Below, in pieces: positions 8,715 through 17,279 of a DNA stretch of 43,689 nt. Positions within the stretch are counted from its first letter, which is position 1, and every line of letters starts with the position of its first letter. Under the pieces are notes generated by a model. The model searched no databases, was not told where the DNA came from, and saw only the letters and a program-made list of their open reading frames with translations. Made by a program: the position numbers and the translations under genes. The DNA lies in the NCBI GenBank assembly GCA_015490555.1, contig WFXO01000050.1, forward strand, positions 1 to 43,689, read 5' to 3'. This DNA comes from Caldifarciminota bacterium (lineage in GTDB: Bacteria; Hydrothermota; Hydrothermia; WGAB01).

Positions 8715-10493
8715 ATGAGGTTGGAAGGCCAGGACTCCGCAGGCCTTGACTATTCCGAGTTTCGGACTCACTGGTTCTCCCCAGAGGAACGTTCTTGGAT
8801 TCTGAAACGGATCCCGACGACCAAGGAAAAAGAAGAGATCCAGATCTATGTTGCTTATCCCGATACCTTTCCAGGTCCGCTTCGGATCATTGTGATGGCC
8901 CCGGACTGGGCCGGACTCCTGGATGCCATTTCCGGAAAAATCCATCAACAAGGATACAACATTCATTCCATCGCCGGTTTGGTCATCGATGAGGTCGGTA
9001 TTGTTCGCTTAGAACTCTGGCTTCAATCAGAAAAGGAAAAGAAGGAAGTCCAGAGCCGGCTCAAACAGTTTGAAGAGTTCCTGCGGGTGATCGGGAAAGG
9101 GGGTGGGGCAGTCAAACAAATTCTTTCGATCGCGATCCGTAAACTCGATGTTTTCGAGAAGATTGTCGCCTGCTTATCTTCAATGATTGAGGAAGATCCT
9201 GAAACCCTGGAGGATTTGGTTTCTGAGGATGGAGAGGCCGTCAAGTTTGTCATCTCCCGGTCCGAGGCCTATCTCTTGGAACGGAAACCGGAGGATCTCG
9301 CTCGGCAGATCTTTTTAAACTACGAATTTCAGAAAATTCTACGAGAGAAAGGCCGTGGTGTGCTGGTGAAGGCGGAAAACATCTGGTCCCTTGGCGGATG
9401 GCTGACCGGAATCTCTGTCGCAGGGATGGATCGAGACCTCTCCTTGGATGATGTTCTGGACGCCCTGCGGGAATATTTGCCCACTTTTCATCGGGAATAC
9501 GATAAGCAGTTCATCTCACGGGATGGGGTCACCGTCATCCGCCTGGAAATTACCGATGGCAAAGGAAATCCCTTGCCTGAAGAAGAACTGCCGTTGTTAG
9601 AAAATTGGCTCTATCGGAAATTGGACCGGCCCCGCCTTCGAGAGCCTTTGAATATTAAACTCAGTGTCGAACTCTTTGGCCGCCTGATCATCCCCCGGCT
9701 CATTGATGAAGTGGTCGCAACAGGAATTCCTCAGTTCTACCTTTTGCCCGGTCGTACCGGAAAAGATGAAGCAGACTTTAAACTCGCCGTTGTCAAACGG
9801 AAAGCCAGTGATGGGAGTGTCCTCCTGACCTCCCTTGTCGAGGCTCTTTCAAAAATCGAAGGAATCTCGGTTCAGTCGTCCAAAGCCCCCAGTTTCTCCC
9901 GAGGATGTGAAATCGAGATTATCAATTTACGGGCAGAGTTGGGGAAGTTTCGGTCCGAGGAGGAAATCTACAGCCGGGTAAAAGAAGCGGTGCGAAGCGT
10001 TATCCAGAATTTCCGGGACTTTGATGAAGGAATGCGGACGCTGGATCGCACCAAACTCCTTCAGGTTGAGAAAATCCTGAACGTGAAACGGGAGTCGGAC
10101 AAGCGGTTTGTTCGGGAATACTTCTTCTCCATGGAGGATTTCCACCGACTCCAGGCACCGGTGGACCATATTGTGAACGAGATTTCCTTGGCCCAACAGG
10201 CCATTCAGGACCATCAACTGCGCCACTCCCCGATTTTAAAGATCCAGGAGACGGACTATGCGATTTTGGTTTGTCTCGTGGCCCCTGGGGAGTCTGGAAT
10301 CTATGAGGAGATTTTCCGCCGTCTTTCGGAGTTTGGGGACATGGTCCTGACCCGGTTGGACGACTATGGGCTTTCCATGTTTACCCTCATCAAGAAGAAA
10401 GGGAAGCCCAAGGTCGACCAGGTGACGAGTGCCTTGCAGGACCTGATCCCCTCTCAAGCCCTTCAGGTTGAAAAAAAGGAGGTTGCTGCATGA
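8715..10493 (+). CDS. ACT-domain regulatory-type protein of unknown function
   Basis: A 592-aa soluble protein that I do not recognise as a named family. Residues about 50-130 look like an ACT domain: GPLRIIVMAPDWAGLLDAIS, GYNIHSIAGLVIDEVGIVRL. Towards the C-terminus, RFVREYFFSMEDFHRLQ followed by DYAILVCLVAPGESGIYEEI and a TRLDDYGLSMFTLIK strand resembles the post-HD linker plus ACT layout of GlnD. Neither the nucleotidyltransferase nor the HD catalytic motif of GlnD is present. The middle (about 200-450) is mixed alpha/beta with no motif I can name. No signal peptide or membrane segment was seen. The stop overlaps the fbp start by 4 nt (ATGA), indicating translational coupling. A ligand-sensing role linked to gluconeogenesis is inference from context only. 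Confidence 0.8.
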   Translation: MRLEGQDSAGLDYSEFRTHWFSPEERSWILKRIPTTKEKEEIQIYVAYPDTFPGPLRIIVMAPDWAGLLDAISGKIHQQGYNIHSIAGLVIDEVGIVRLELWLQSEKEKKEVQSRLKQFEEFLRVIGKGGGAVKQILSIAIRKLDVFEKIVACLSSMIEEDPETLEDLVSEDGEAVKFVISRSEAYLLERKPEDLARQIFLNYEFQKILREKGRGVLVKAENIWSLGGWLTGISVAGMDRDLSLDDVLDALREYLPTFHREYDKQFISRDGVTVIRLEITDGKGNPLPEEELPLLENWLYRKLDRPRLREPLNIKLSVELFGRLIIPRLIDEVVATGIPQFYLLPGRTGKDEADFKLAVVKRKASDGSVLLTSLVEALSKIEGISVQSSKAPSFSRGCEIEIINLRAELGKFRSEEEIYSRVKEAVRSVIQNFRDFDEGMRTLDRTKLLQVEKILNVKRESDKRFVREYFFSMEDFHRLQAPVDHIVNEISLAQQAIQDHQLRHSPILKIQETDYAILVCLVAPGESGIYEEIFRRLSEFGDMVLTRLDDYGLSMFTLIKKKGKPKVDQVTSALQDLIPSQALQVEKKEVAA

Positions 10494-11590
10494 AGGTTAC
10501 CCTTTCAGTCATTAAAGCAGACATCGGAGGGTATGTGGGCCATTCGGGGATGCATCCTCGACTCATGGAGGTGGCCGAAGAAAAACTGCGGGAGGCACAA
10601 GAATCTGGGCTCCTCATCGATTACTTTGTCACCCGCGTGGGGGATGACCTCCAATTGATCATGACCCATACGCAGGGGACGGAGAGTGAGACCATCCATA
10701 AATTGGCATGGGACACCTTTATGGCGGCTACAGAAGAGGCCAAGGCCCTCAAACTTTACGGGGCCGGACAGGATCTTTTGACAGATACCTTTTCGGGGAA
10801 TGTGAAGGGGATGGGACCCGGCTTAGCAGAAATGGAGATCGAAGAACGGCCTTCCGAGCCCGTCATCATCTTCATGGCGGATAAAACCTCCCCCGGTGCC
10901 TGGAACATCCTCTTGTACCGCATTTTCGCAGATCCTTTCAATACAGCAGGGCTCGTCATCGACCCGAAATTACATCCAGGGTTCACATTTGAGGTCATGG
11001 ACATCCGGAACAACACCCTTGTTCGATTGGATACGCCTGAAGAGACATATGATTTGTTGGCGCTGATCGGCTCGATCGAACGGTTTGTGATTCGGGCTGT
11101 CTATCGGCGGTTAGATGGCGAGATCGCCGCCGTTGCCTCAACCCAAAAACTCTCTCTGATTGCCGGGAAGTATGTAGGCAAGGACGACCCGGTGATGATC
11201 GTTCGCGCGCAGTCCGGGTTCCCCGCGGTCGGCGAAATCCTGGAAGCCTTTACACATCCGCCCCTGGTCCCAGGGTTCATGCGTGGGTCGCATTTTGGGC
11301 CGTTAATCCCGGTCCCCTTCCACTTTTCAAATACGGCCCGCTTTGATGGTCCGCCCCGTGTCATTGCCGCAGGCTTCCAGTTAGCAGAAGGACGACTGGT
11401 GGGCCCACGCGATCTCTTCGACGATCCGTCCTTCGATCGCGCACGAGAGATGGGGAACTTGGTCTCGGATTACATCCGCCGGATGGGTCCTTTCGAACCC
11501 CATCGCCTCTCGGAGGACGAAATGGAGTATACTACATTACCTTCGGTCCTCAAACACCTCGAGAACCGATTCCAAAAACTGGAGGATTAA
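10490..11590 (+). CDS. fbp: Bifunctional fructose-1,6-bisphosphate aldolase/phosphatase (archaeal type)
   Basis: A 366-aa class V FBPase. One active site condenses DHAP and GAP to FBP and then dephosphorylates it to fructose 6-phosphate, which makes gluconeogenesis one-directional. Family motifs run the whole length: VIKADIGGYVGH near the N-terminus, GDDLQLIMTH, LKLYGAGQDLL, SGNVKGMGPG, ERPSEPVIIFMADKT and ASTQKLSLIAGKYVGKDDP. Tyr228 and Lys231 in YVGK match the aldolase Tyr and Schiff-base Lys of characterised archaeal enzymes; the acidic metal-binding residues are also in place. The family is typical of archaea and deep-branching thermophilic bacteria. The start overlaps the upstream stop by 4 nt, and AAAAAAAGGAGG inside the upstream gene serves as ribosome binding site. 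Confidence 0.96.
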   Translation: MKVTLSVIKADIGGYVGHSGMHPRLMEVAEEKLREAQESGLLIDYFVTRVGDDLQLIMTHTQGTESETIHKLAWDTFMAATEEAKALKLYGAGQDLLTDTFSGNVKGMGPGLAEMEIEERPSEPVIIFMADKTSPGAWNILLYRIFADPFNTAGLVIDPKLHPGFTFEVMDIRNNTLVRLDTPEETYDLLALIGSIERFVIRAVYRRLDGEIAAVASTQKLSLIAGKYVGKDDPVMIVRAQSGFPAVGEILEAFTHPPLVPGFMRGSHFGPLIPVPFHFSNTARFDGPPRVIAAGFQLAEGRLVGPRDLFDDPSFDRAREMGNLVSDYIRRMGPFEPHRLSEDEMEYTTLPSVLKHLENRFQKLED

Positions 11591-11596
11591 GAGACG

Positions 11597-13402
11597 ATGA
11601 GTGAAACTCCGACCATTGTAAGAATCTCTGGCGCGTTGGTCGTTGCCGACCACATGCGTGGAGCACGGATGAATGAGATTGTCCGGGTCGGCAAACTCGG
11701 CCTCGTCGGCGAGGTCATCCGACTCGAAGAAGACAAGGCCTACATCCAGGTCTATGAAGATACCTCCGGTCTCTTTGTTGGGGAACCTGTACAGCGAACC
11801 GGTGAGTCTCTGGCCGTTGAACTGGGACCGGGCTTGCTGACCCAAGCCTTTGACGGGATCGAACGACCGCTGGACGTGATCCGAGCGGAACGCGGAGACT
11901 TCGTGGAACGTGGGATTGATGTGCCCTCCCTGTCCCGAGATAAGAAATGGCAGTTCCAGCCGACCAAGAAAGCGGGCGACAAAGTTCGACTGGGAGATGT
12001 CATTGGAGAGGTCCCCGAGACCCATTCCATTGTCCACCGGGTGATGGTGCCCCCGAACCTCAAGGGCTCGGTTTACCTGACCCCCCAGGATATGGAAGAG
12101 GAGTTTACGATCGAAGAGATCCGAGAGGGAGAATTCACCATTGAAGACACCATTGCGGTTCTCAAGGATGCCGAGGGCAAAACCTATGAGGTGAAGTTGG
12201 CGCATCGTTGGCCTGTTCGGGTCCCTCGGCCCGTCCGCCGGAAGTTCCCTCCTGACATGCCGTTGATCACGGGGACCCGGATTCTCGATTTCTTCTTCCC
12301 CATTGCACTCGGAGGAAACGCCGCAATCCCCGGTGGCTTCGGGACCGGGAAGACCGTTACCGAGCAGACCTTGGCCAAGTATTCCCTGGTGGATGTCGTG
12401 GTGTATATCGGATGCGGAGAACGGGGCAACGAGATGACCGAAGTCTTGGTGGAATTCCCAGAACTCGAAGACCCGTTACACGGCGGACCCTTAATGGATC
12501 GGACGATCCTGGTGATTAACACCTCGAACATGCCGGTCGCGGCCAGAGAGGCCTCGATTTACACCGGGATTACCCTTGCAGAGTATTACCGTGACATGGG
12601 CTACCATGTGCTCCTCTTGGCGGACTCCACCTCCCGGTGGGCCGAGGCACTCCGAGAGATGTCCTCCCGCTTGGAAGAAATGCCGGGCGAGGAGGGGTAC
12701 CCGACATATCTCTCTTCGAAACTGGCAGAATTCTATGAACGGACAGGCCGCGTCCTTACCCTGGGCAGCGATGAACGCATTGGGTCTGTGACGGCTGTCG
12801 GAGCTGTTTCTCCACCTGGTGGTGACTTCTCAGAGCCTGTAACCCAGAGCACCCTCCGGGTGGTCGGCGGTTTCTGGGCCCTGGATACCGACCTGGCACA
12901 CCGACGACACTTCCCCGCCATCAACTGGCTCCGGAGTTATACCCTCTACTACGACCTCATTGAAGATTGGTTCAAAGAAAATGTCGATCCGGAGTGGTCG
13001 GAACTTCGACGCTGGGCGTCCGAAATCCTTCAGAAAGATGCCGAACTCCAAGAGATTGTCGTTCTGGTCGGACCGGACGCGCTCCAGGACCATGAACGGC
13101 TGATCCTCGAGACCGGAAAACTCATTCGGGAAGGGTTCCTCCAACAGAATGCATTCCACGAAATTGATGCGTCCTGTCCACCGAAAAAACAGGCGGGCAT
13201 GATGCGGCTCATCCGGACCTTCTACGAACTTGGCGAGAAGGCCCTGGCTGAAGGGTTGGGCATCAATACGATTCTGGAACTCGAAGAACTCGAGGACATC
13301 ACCCGGATCAAAGAGGTGCCTCCAGAGGAATTTGACGCACGAGCAGAGGAAATCGAACAGAGACTCAGACAGAAACTGGGAGCTGCAAAACAGGCGGCAT
13401 AA
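11597..13402 (+). CDS. atpA: V/A-type ATPase catalytic subunit A
   Basis: A 601-aa catalytic A subunit of the archaeal/vacuolar-type rotary ATPase, which couples ATP hydrolysis or synthesis to H+ or Na+ movement. The N-terminal beta barrel, the A-specific non-homologous insert, the P-loop GGFGTGKT (residues about 246-253), [26 protein letters not shown] and the helical C-terminal domain are all present, at the normal family length. It is placed 6 nt after fbp, and a strong terminator follows immediately. The usual partners (subunits B, D, E, F, I, K) are not in this window, so the gene is separated from the rest of its complex. The upstream GGATTAAGAG is only a weak ribosome binding site. Identification is very secure. 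Confidence 0.95.
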   Translation: MSETPTIVRISGALVVADHMRGARMNEIVRVGKLGLVGEVIRLEEDKAYIQVYEDTSGLFVGEPVQRTGESLAVELGPGLLTQAFDGIERPLDVIRAERGDFVERGIDVPSLSRDKKWQFQPTKKAGDKVRLGDVIGEVPETHSIVHRVMVPPNLKGSVYLTPQDMEEEFTIEEIREGEFTIEDTIAVLKDAEGKTYEVKLAHRWPVRVPRPVRRKFPPDMPLITGTRILDFFFPIALGGNAAIPGGFGTGKTVTEQTLAKYSLVDVVVYIGCGERGNEMTEVLVEFPELEDPLHGGPLMDRTILVINTSNMPVAAREASIYTGITLAEYYRDMGYHVLLLADSTSRWAEALREMSSRLEEMPGEEGYPTYLSSKLAEFYERTGRVLTLGSDERIGSVTAVGAVSPPGGDFSEPVTQSTLRVVGGFWALDTDLAHRRHFPAINWLRSYTLYYDLIEDWFKENVDPEWSELRRWASEILQKDAELQEIVVLVGPDALQDHERLILETGKLIREGFLQQNAFHEIDASCPPKKQAGMMRLIRTFYELGEKALAEGLGINTILELEELEDITRIKEVPPEEFDARAEEIEQRLRQKLGAAKQAA

Positions 13403-13426
13403 GAGGGATCGGAAGGAAACGTCGGA

Positions 13427-13456
13427 CGCCCCCAACTTTGGTTGGGGGCGTTTTTT
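13427..13456 (+). terminator. Rho-independent terminator after atpA
   Basis: A perfect 10-bp stem CGCCCCCAAC/GTTGGGGGCG with a TTTG loop is followed by six T residues (13451-13456). The T-tract exists only in the plus direction, so it terminates the ACT/fbp/atpA operon. Its tail abuts the stop codon of the convergent cdd gene. Confidence 0.92.
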
Positions 13457-13850
13457 ATTGGAGGTCTTTGAGCCGAAATTGATAGGGAAGTAACTCCCGG
13501 AGTGTCGTCTCTTTGGCCTGGCCACGGAGGGGAACCGAAACAATTTTCAAATCAGGATTCGAGAATTCTGAGAGGACCTGTCGGCATGCGCCGCAGGGCA
13601 TGACGGGCTCTTCGGTGTCCGTCACCAAGACCAACACTTCCGGCGTCTTCTCTCCGGCATGGACCATGTGGAACACGGCCACGCGTTCTGCACATATGGT
13701 CAAGCCATAAGAGGCATTTTCGATGTTCGATCCTGTAAAGACTTTTCCGGACGCCGTGAGAATGGCAGCGCCCACCCGGAACTGGGAGTAGGGCGCATAA
13801 GCCCGTTCTCTTGCGTTTTTTGCTGCCTCAATTAGATTTTCGAGATCCAC
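13455..13850 (-). CDS. cdd: Cytidine deaminase
   Basis: Deaminates cytidine and deoxycytidine to uridine and deoxyuridine in pyrimidine salvage. The 131-aa protein has the homotetrameric Cdd layout: YAPYSQFRVGAA near the N-terminus, TGSNIENASYG, the zinc and catalytic motif CAERVA and the second zinc motif PCGACRQ. Two non-ATG starts are adjacent, TTG at 13853 and GTG at 13850. GTG is preferred because AAGGAGG then lies 7 nt upstream rather than 4. The gene overlaps the end of the small upstream gene (stop at 13832) and is the last gene of the minus operon. Confidence 0.94.
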   Translation of the reverse strand: MDLENLIEAAKNARERAYAPYSQFRVGAAILTASGKVFTGSNIENASYGLTICAERVAVFHMVHAGEKTPEVLVLVTDTEEPVMPCGACRQVLSEFSNPDLKIVSVPLRGQAKETTLRELLPYQFRLKDLQ

Positions 13851-14044
13851 CAACGGTCCTCCTTTGTGTCATGGGTGAGTACGAACCTCTCTCCAGTCTC
13901 TGTAAAGACTTTGAATCGCCGGATATAGCGATCCCCGGCTTCTTCAAGCGAGATCGGCATCCACCGGACCACCCGTTTCCAGTGACCCAGCCACTGAAAC
14001 CGGATGGGGTGCTCTTCTGCCCGCCCTCCGGAATAGCAAATCAC
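13832..14044 (-). CDS. Small conserved-looking protein between B12 and cdd genes
   Basis: About 70 aa from a GTG at 14044, which overlaps the TGA of the B12-binding gene in the GTGA arrangement. An ATG at 14077 would give 81 aa but a 37-nt overlap. The product starts [20 protein letters not shown] and ends [10 protein letters not shown]. It resembles short beta-rich proteins seen in many bacteria that begin with a CYSG motif and end with an H-D-x-x-x-D-R-W motif, but I cannot assign a function. Coupling on both sides and a charged, non-random composition support a real gene. The exact start is uncertain. Confidence 0.65.
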   Translation of the reverse strand: MICYSGGRAEEHPIRFQWLGHWKRVVRWMPISLEEAGDRYIRRFKVFTETGERFVLTHDTKEDRWWISKI

Positions 14045-14457
14045 CCTTGCTTCTTGGCCTTGTGGGTCTCGTACCATTCTCGAATATAGGCCACGATTTC
14101 TTCGGTCTTCGTCCCCGGTCCAAAAAGTTTCCCGACCCCCATTTGATAGAGTTTTTCTTTGTCTTCTTCGGGGATAATCCCCCCACCGAAGAGGAGCACA
14201 TCATCGAGACCGTGCTCTTTCATCAACTTTAAGACCTTCGGGAAATACGTCATGTGGGCTCCAGAGAGAATTGAGAGGCCGATGACATCCACGTCTTCCT
14301 CCAAGGCGGTTTTTACGATCATCTCGGCCGTCTGATGGAGACCCGTGTAAATCACTTCCATCCCGGCATCTCGGAGGGCCCGAGCGATCACCTTTGCACC
14401 CCGATCATGACCATCCAAGCCGGGTTTTGCAATGAGAACCCGGATCTTTTTTCCCAT
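14041..14457 (-). CDS. Cobalamin-binding subunit of methylmalonyl-CoA-mutase type
   Basis: A 138-aa stand-alone B12-binding domain, the small or C-terminal part of a split acyl-CoA mutase. It has the base-off signature DGHDRG (D15, H17, G20), SILSGAH (about 81-87) and the GGGIIPEED loop (about 111-119). H17 would ligate cobalt. In two-subunit mutases this part pairs with a TIM-barrel large subunit, which is not in this window, so the partner must lie elsewhere or the protein serves another corrinoid enzyme. A good AAGGAG site sits 8 nt before the ATG. It is 21 nt downstream of cvpA in the same operon. Confidence 0.9.
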   Translation of the reverse strand: MGKKIRVLIAKPGLDGHDRGAKVIARALRDAGMEVIYTGLHQTAEMIVKTALEEDVDVIGLSILSGAHMTYFPKVLKLMKEHGLDDVLLFGGGIIPEEDKEKLYQMGVGKLFGPGTKTEEIVAYIREWYETHKAKKQG

Positions 14458-14478
14458 TTCCCTTTCTCCTTCCCTCTC

Positions 14479-14940
14479 TTAGATGCCTAACAGTTGAAAG
14501 ATCCACCGAGCAGTGTCTAATGCCAACGGTGTGAACACACTGTTTTGTGTCAACTGGCTCAGGAATTGGTGAGAAACCAAATAATTGTACAACAGGCTAA
14601 TCGGGATCCAAGCCTCTAAGCCACCCAGAAGCCCACCCCCCAGGATGTCGAGCCATCCTAAGGCGAGGGTTCGCCGAACCGCCCCTTTGAGAATCGCCCC
14701 AAGGATGAAGAACAGCAGGTAGGTCAACACGAAAACGGTTAAAAACGAAAGGATCTGGACGGCAAGGGGTTGGGGAATGAAATTCCAGAATGGGGACACG
14801 AAATCCCAGTGATCTGCCGCCATCCACAAGGCTACGGCAATCCCCACCAGGGAAATGACTTCCATGATCAGCCCTTTCCGAAGCCCTCTGAAGATGTTGA
14901 ACGCAACCACGACGGCGACCGCAATGTCGAACCAGATCAT
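14479..14940 (-). CDS. CvpA-family integral membrane protein
   Basis: About 153 aa with four predicted membrane helices: WFDIAVAVVVAFNIFRGL, ISLVGIAVALWMAA, ILSFLTVFVLTYLLFFILGA and LGGGLLGGLEAWIPISLLYN. The GLRKGLI segment after the first helix and the G-rich third region are typical of CvpA, an inner-membrane family linked to colicin V production, envelope homeostasis and purF regulation. The ATG at 14940 is chosen because it lies directly after the phosphoesterase stop. A longer frame from 14991 would add an N-terminus embedded in the upstream gene. The function in this organism is unknown. Confidence 0.83.
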   Translation of the reverse strand: MIWFDIAVAVVVAFNIFRGLRKGLIMEVISLVGIAVALWMAADHWDFVSPFWNFIPQPLAVQILSFLTVFVLTYLLFFILGAILKGAVRRTLALGWLDILGGGLLGGLEAWIPISLLYNYLVSHQFLSQLTQNSVFTPLALDTARWIFQLLGI

Positions 14941-14941
14941 T

Positions 14942-15427
14942 TCAGAACTCCACAATCTCCGCTTGGAGGCGGGTGAGATCAAGGATTGCAAACGTCCGCT
15001 TGTTGGATAAGTATCCGCAGGCCTCGCCGGGGTTGAGAATCAGCCCCTTTGCCGTGGATTCGTTTCGGATCTCGTGGAGATGGCCGTATAGGACCACATC
15101 AAATTGCGTGGCCAATACCTCTGGGGCAACCGGCTCATGCATCATGATGATCTTACGATCTGCCAGAGTGAGCACTCGCGGGCCGACCTGGATCTCTGCC
15201 CCGTGTTTCTCAAACATCGCCTTGAGGAAGAGCCGCTCTCCATCGTTATTCCCGTAGACCGCATACAAACGGCCGGAATATACCTCCCGAATGAACCGGA
15301 TGACAAAGGGGGAGATCACATCCCCGAGATGCAAGACCGTTTGGATCCCCTGTTGCTCAAAAAAACGGAATGCTTCTTGGATAGCGGGGATATGGTCATG
15401 GGTATCGGAAATGACCCCGATCTTCAT
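14942..15427 (-). CDS. YfcE/MJ0936-type metallophosphoesterase
   Basis: A 161-aa calcineurin-like phosphoesterase. Metal-binding motifs appear in order: GVISDTHDH (D8-x-H10), HLGDVIS, YGNNDG, MMHEP and YGHLHE. The family hydrolyses small phosphodiesters in vitro; its natural substrate is generally unknown. The start is ATG 15427, overlapping the UbiA stop as ATGA, with GGAGG 5 nt upstream. An in-frame GTG 12 nt earlier would place the start inside the ribosome binding site and is less likely. It is co-transcribed with UbiA and CvpA. Confidence 0.9.
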   Translation of the reverse strand: MKIGVISDTHDHIPAIQEAFRFFEQQGIQTVLHLGDVISPFVIRFIREVYSGRLYAVYGNNDGERLFLKAMFEKHGAEIQVGPRVLTLADRKIIMMHEPVAPEVLATQFDVVLYGHLHEIRNESTAKGLILNPGEACGYLSNKRTFAILDLTRLQAEIVEF

Positions 15428-16266
15428 CCGATCCTCCACAGGGTGAGTGCAACCAATCCCACCAAGATCTCAACCTTTAACCATTCTTGGATTTGAGCCG
15501 CAGGTCTCCGTATTTTCCCGAGGATGAAAAGAATCAAAGGAGTGTCAACGCCCAACACAACAACAAGGAGATAGGCCTTCCCAAAAAGCCCGAGCGCATA
15601 GGGAATCAGTGTCACCATAACAAGGATGGCGAGCAAGATTTTTGCCATGCGCCATGCGAACGTTTCCCCAAGCCACAGGGGGAGCGTTCGTGCTTGACGG
15701 ATTCGGTCTGCGGCAGCGTCTTGAATATCTTTGACGATTTCTCGGGCCCAGTGGAACAAAAACGCAAAGAGAAACGGGAAGATCATTGCTCGGATCTCGC
15801 CCACCACTACGCCGACAAAAAGGAAGGTCAGGGCAGCAATCCCACTGACCAATAGATTACCCAGTAGAGGGACCCACTTTGCCCAGAGGTTGTACATGAG
15901 GATGCCGAGGACGGCCAATCCAGCCACGAGAAACGGCATTTGTCCCAGAGTCCACGCACTCCCCAGTCCAACCAGGAAGAGGACCACCGCGATTCCAAGG
16001 GCGCCTTGGGGCGAGACTCTCCCCGAAGGGATGGGCCGTTCTGGATGCGCCACACGGTCTACATCGACATCCAAAACATCATTGAGGGCGTTCCCCGCGG
16101 CCGTAATCGCGGCGACCGTTAGCCCCGTCAACCAACCGACCCACGTCCGGGGACAAACCCCGGTCATTTGAAATCCTACCCACACCACCAAAAGGGCGAT
16201 GAAGACATTTTCGGGTCGGAGAAGTTCAATCCATCCCCAGAACCGGAATTTATTCTTTGCTGACAT
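15424..16266 (-). CDS. UbiA-superfamily membrane prenyltransferase
   Basis: A 280-aa multi-span enzyme (about eight helices) that transfers an isoprenyl chain to an acceptor. The first Mg-diphosphate motif is NALNDVLDVDVDRVAHPERP (about residues 60-79), followed by PIPSGRVS. The second is REIVKDIQDAAADR (about 165-178). The HPERPIPSGRVS pattern is shared by homologues annotated as archaeal geranylgeranylglyceryl-phosphate transferases and by quinone prenyltransferases. Substrate choice cannot be made from this sequence; quinone biosynthesis for the nuo complex, or lipid synthesis, are both possible. The start ATG lies inside the last codons of the SPFH gene (17-nt overlap). Confidence 0.87.
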   Translation of the reverse strand: MSAKNKFRFWGWIELLRPENVFIALLVVWVGFQMTGVCPRTWVGWLTGLTVAAITAAGNALNDVLDVDVDRVAHPERPIPSGRVSPQGALGIAVVLFLVGLGSAWTLGQMPFLVAGLAVLGILMYNLWAKWVPLLGNLLVSGIAALTFLFVGVVVGEIRAMIFPFLFAFLFHWAREIVKDIQDAAADRIRQARTLPLWLGETFAWRMAKILLAILVMVTLIPYALGLFGKAYLLVVVLGVDTPLILFILGKIRRPAAQIQEWLKVEILVGLVALTLWRIG

Positions 16267-17200
16267 TGCCGATGTTGAGGATGGTACCCTGGTCTGAAAT
16301 GATGAGTTTGACCTTGTCGGAAAGTTTGTCAACATAGAGATACTGGACGTATTCCGGATTCTTCTTCAGGGTCTTGGAAATGATCTCGATCGCTTTGGCT
16401 TTCCCCTCGGCTTCGATTTGTTTTCGCTCGGCCTCTTTCCGTTCTTTTTCCAAGACGTATTTCATCCGCTCGGCTTCTTGCTGGGCGATCTGCTTTTCCT
16501 CCACCGCCTTGGCAAAGTCCGGCGTGAAATGAACATCCCGGAGCACAATCTCTTCAATGATGAACCCGTCCTTTTCCAGCAAATCTTTCAGACGCTTTTT
16601 GATCTCTTCCTGAATAAACAGGCGTTTTTCAGAATACACGTCCATGATCGGGTATTCCGAAATCACATGGCGGACGATCGAGCGGATAGCCGGACGCACG
16701 ACCTTTTCGTCATAATCGGGCCCAATGCGGCGGTGGACGGAGATGAGACTATCTGGATTTATCCGATACCAACACGTGAGATCGATGCCGACCTGGAGTC
16801 CTTCCTTCGTAGGCGACCACAGAGAGTCATCGATATTTTTACGACGCCCCTCCCCCTTTTTGGACGACATGGTGTATTCCTGACGCCGCATGTCATACAC
16901 ATATGTGTTGTAGATAAACGGGGGAACAAAGGTGATTCCTTCCCCTACGGCAGAGAAAGTTTTGGTTAACACATTGAACTTGACCATGGCATGGCCTACG
17001 GGGACCATCCGCACACTGGTGACCAAGAGGAGCAAAATCACCCCAGCCACGATGATTCCGATGGCGGGAAGGGTGAAATTAAATCGTCGGACCGTGATGA
17101 TTTCACCCTCCCGCTCGGTCAGAACGACCCGAGAGGATGTTTTCGCGAGCCAATAGATCAGGACAGCGATGATGGCTGCAACAACAAGGACTCCGAACAT
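16250..17200 (-). CDS. SPFH/prohibitin-family membrane protein
   Basis: A 316-aa protein with two N-terminal membrane helices (FGVLVVAAIIAVLIYWLA; LPAIGIIVAGVILLLLVTSV). An SPFH domain follows: VPVGHAMVKFNVLTKTFSAV, GEGITFVPPFIYNTYVYDMR, YRINPDSLISVHRRIG, IIEEIVLRDVHFTPDFAKAV. A long charged coiled coil (about 235-275) rich in E, K, R and A comes next. The family forms ring-like membrane scaffolds, often together with FtsH-type proteases. ATG 17200 is chosen because the strong promoter predicts +1 at 17204. An ATG at 17212 overlaps the -10 box, and the frame's longer start at 17284 lies upstream of the promoter. It is the first gene of a seven-gene operon. Confidence 0.9.
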   Translation of the reverse strand: MFGVLVVAAIIAVLIYWLAKTSSRVVLTEREGEIITVRRFNFTLPAIGIIVAGVILLLLVTSVRMVPVGHAMVKFNVLTKTFSAVGEGITFVPPFIYNTYVYDMRRQEYTMSSKKGEGRRKNIDDSLWSPTKEGLQVGIDLTCWYRINPDSLISVHRRIGPDYDEKVVRPAIRSIVRHVISEYPIMDVYSEKRLFIQEEIKKRLKDLLEKDGFIIEEIVLRDVHFTPDFAKAVEEKQIAQQEAERMKYVLEKERKEAERKQIEAEGKAKAIEIISKTLKKNPEYVQYLYVDKLSDKVKLIISDQGTILNIGNVSKE

Positions 17201-17210
17201 GGCAAAATCC

Positions 17211-17239
17211 ATTGTAAACAAGGGGCTTGGGGAAGTCAA
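17211..17239 (-). promoter_or_regulatory. Promoter of SPFH operon
   Basis: On the minus strand TTGACT (17239-17234), 17-bp spacer, TACAAT (17216-17211). Predicted +1 is 17204, giving a 4-nt leader before ATG 17200. It is back-to-back with the promoter of the oxidoreductase gene. Confidence 0.82.
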
Positions 17240-17250
17240 GGAAAGGGCCC

Positions 17251-17279
17251 TTGCGGTCCCTTTGGGACTCGGATAGAAT
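17251..17279 (+). promoter_or_regulatory. Promoter of Gfo/Idh oxidoreductase gene
   Basis: TTGCGG (17251-17256), 17-bp spacer, TAGAAT (17274-17279). Predicted +1 near 17286 gives a 20-nt leader carrying GGGAGG (17293-17298) about 7 nt before ATG 17306. This is one of the leadered, ribosome-binding-site class of promoters. Confidence 0.75.
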
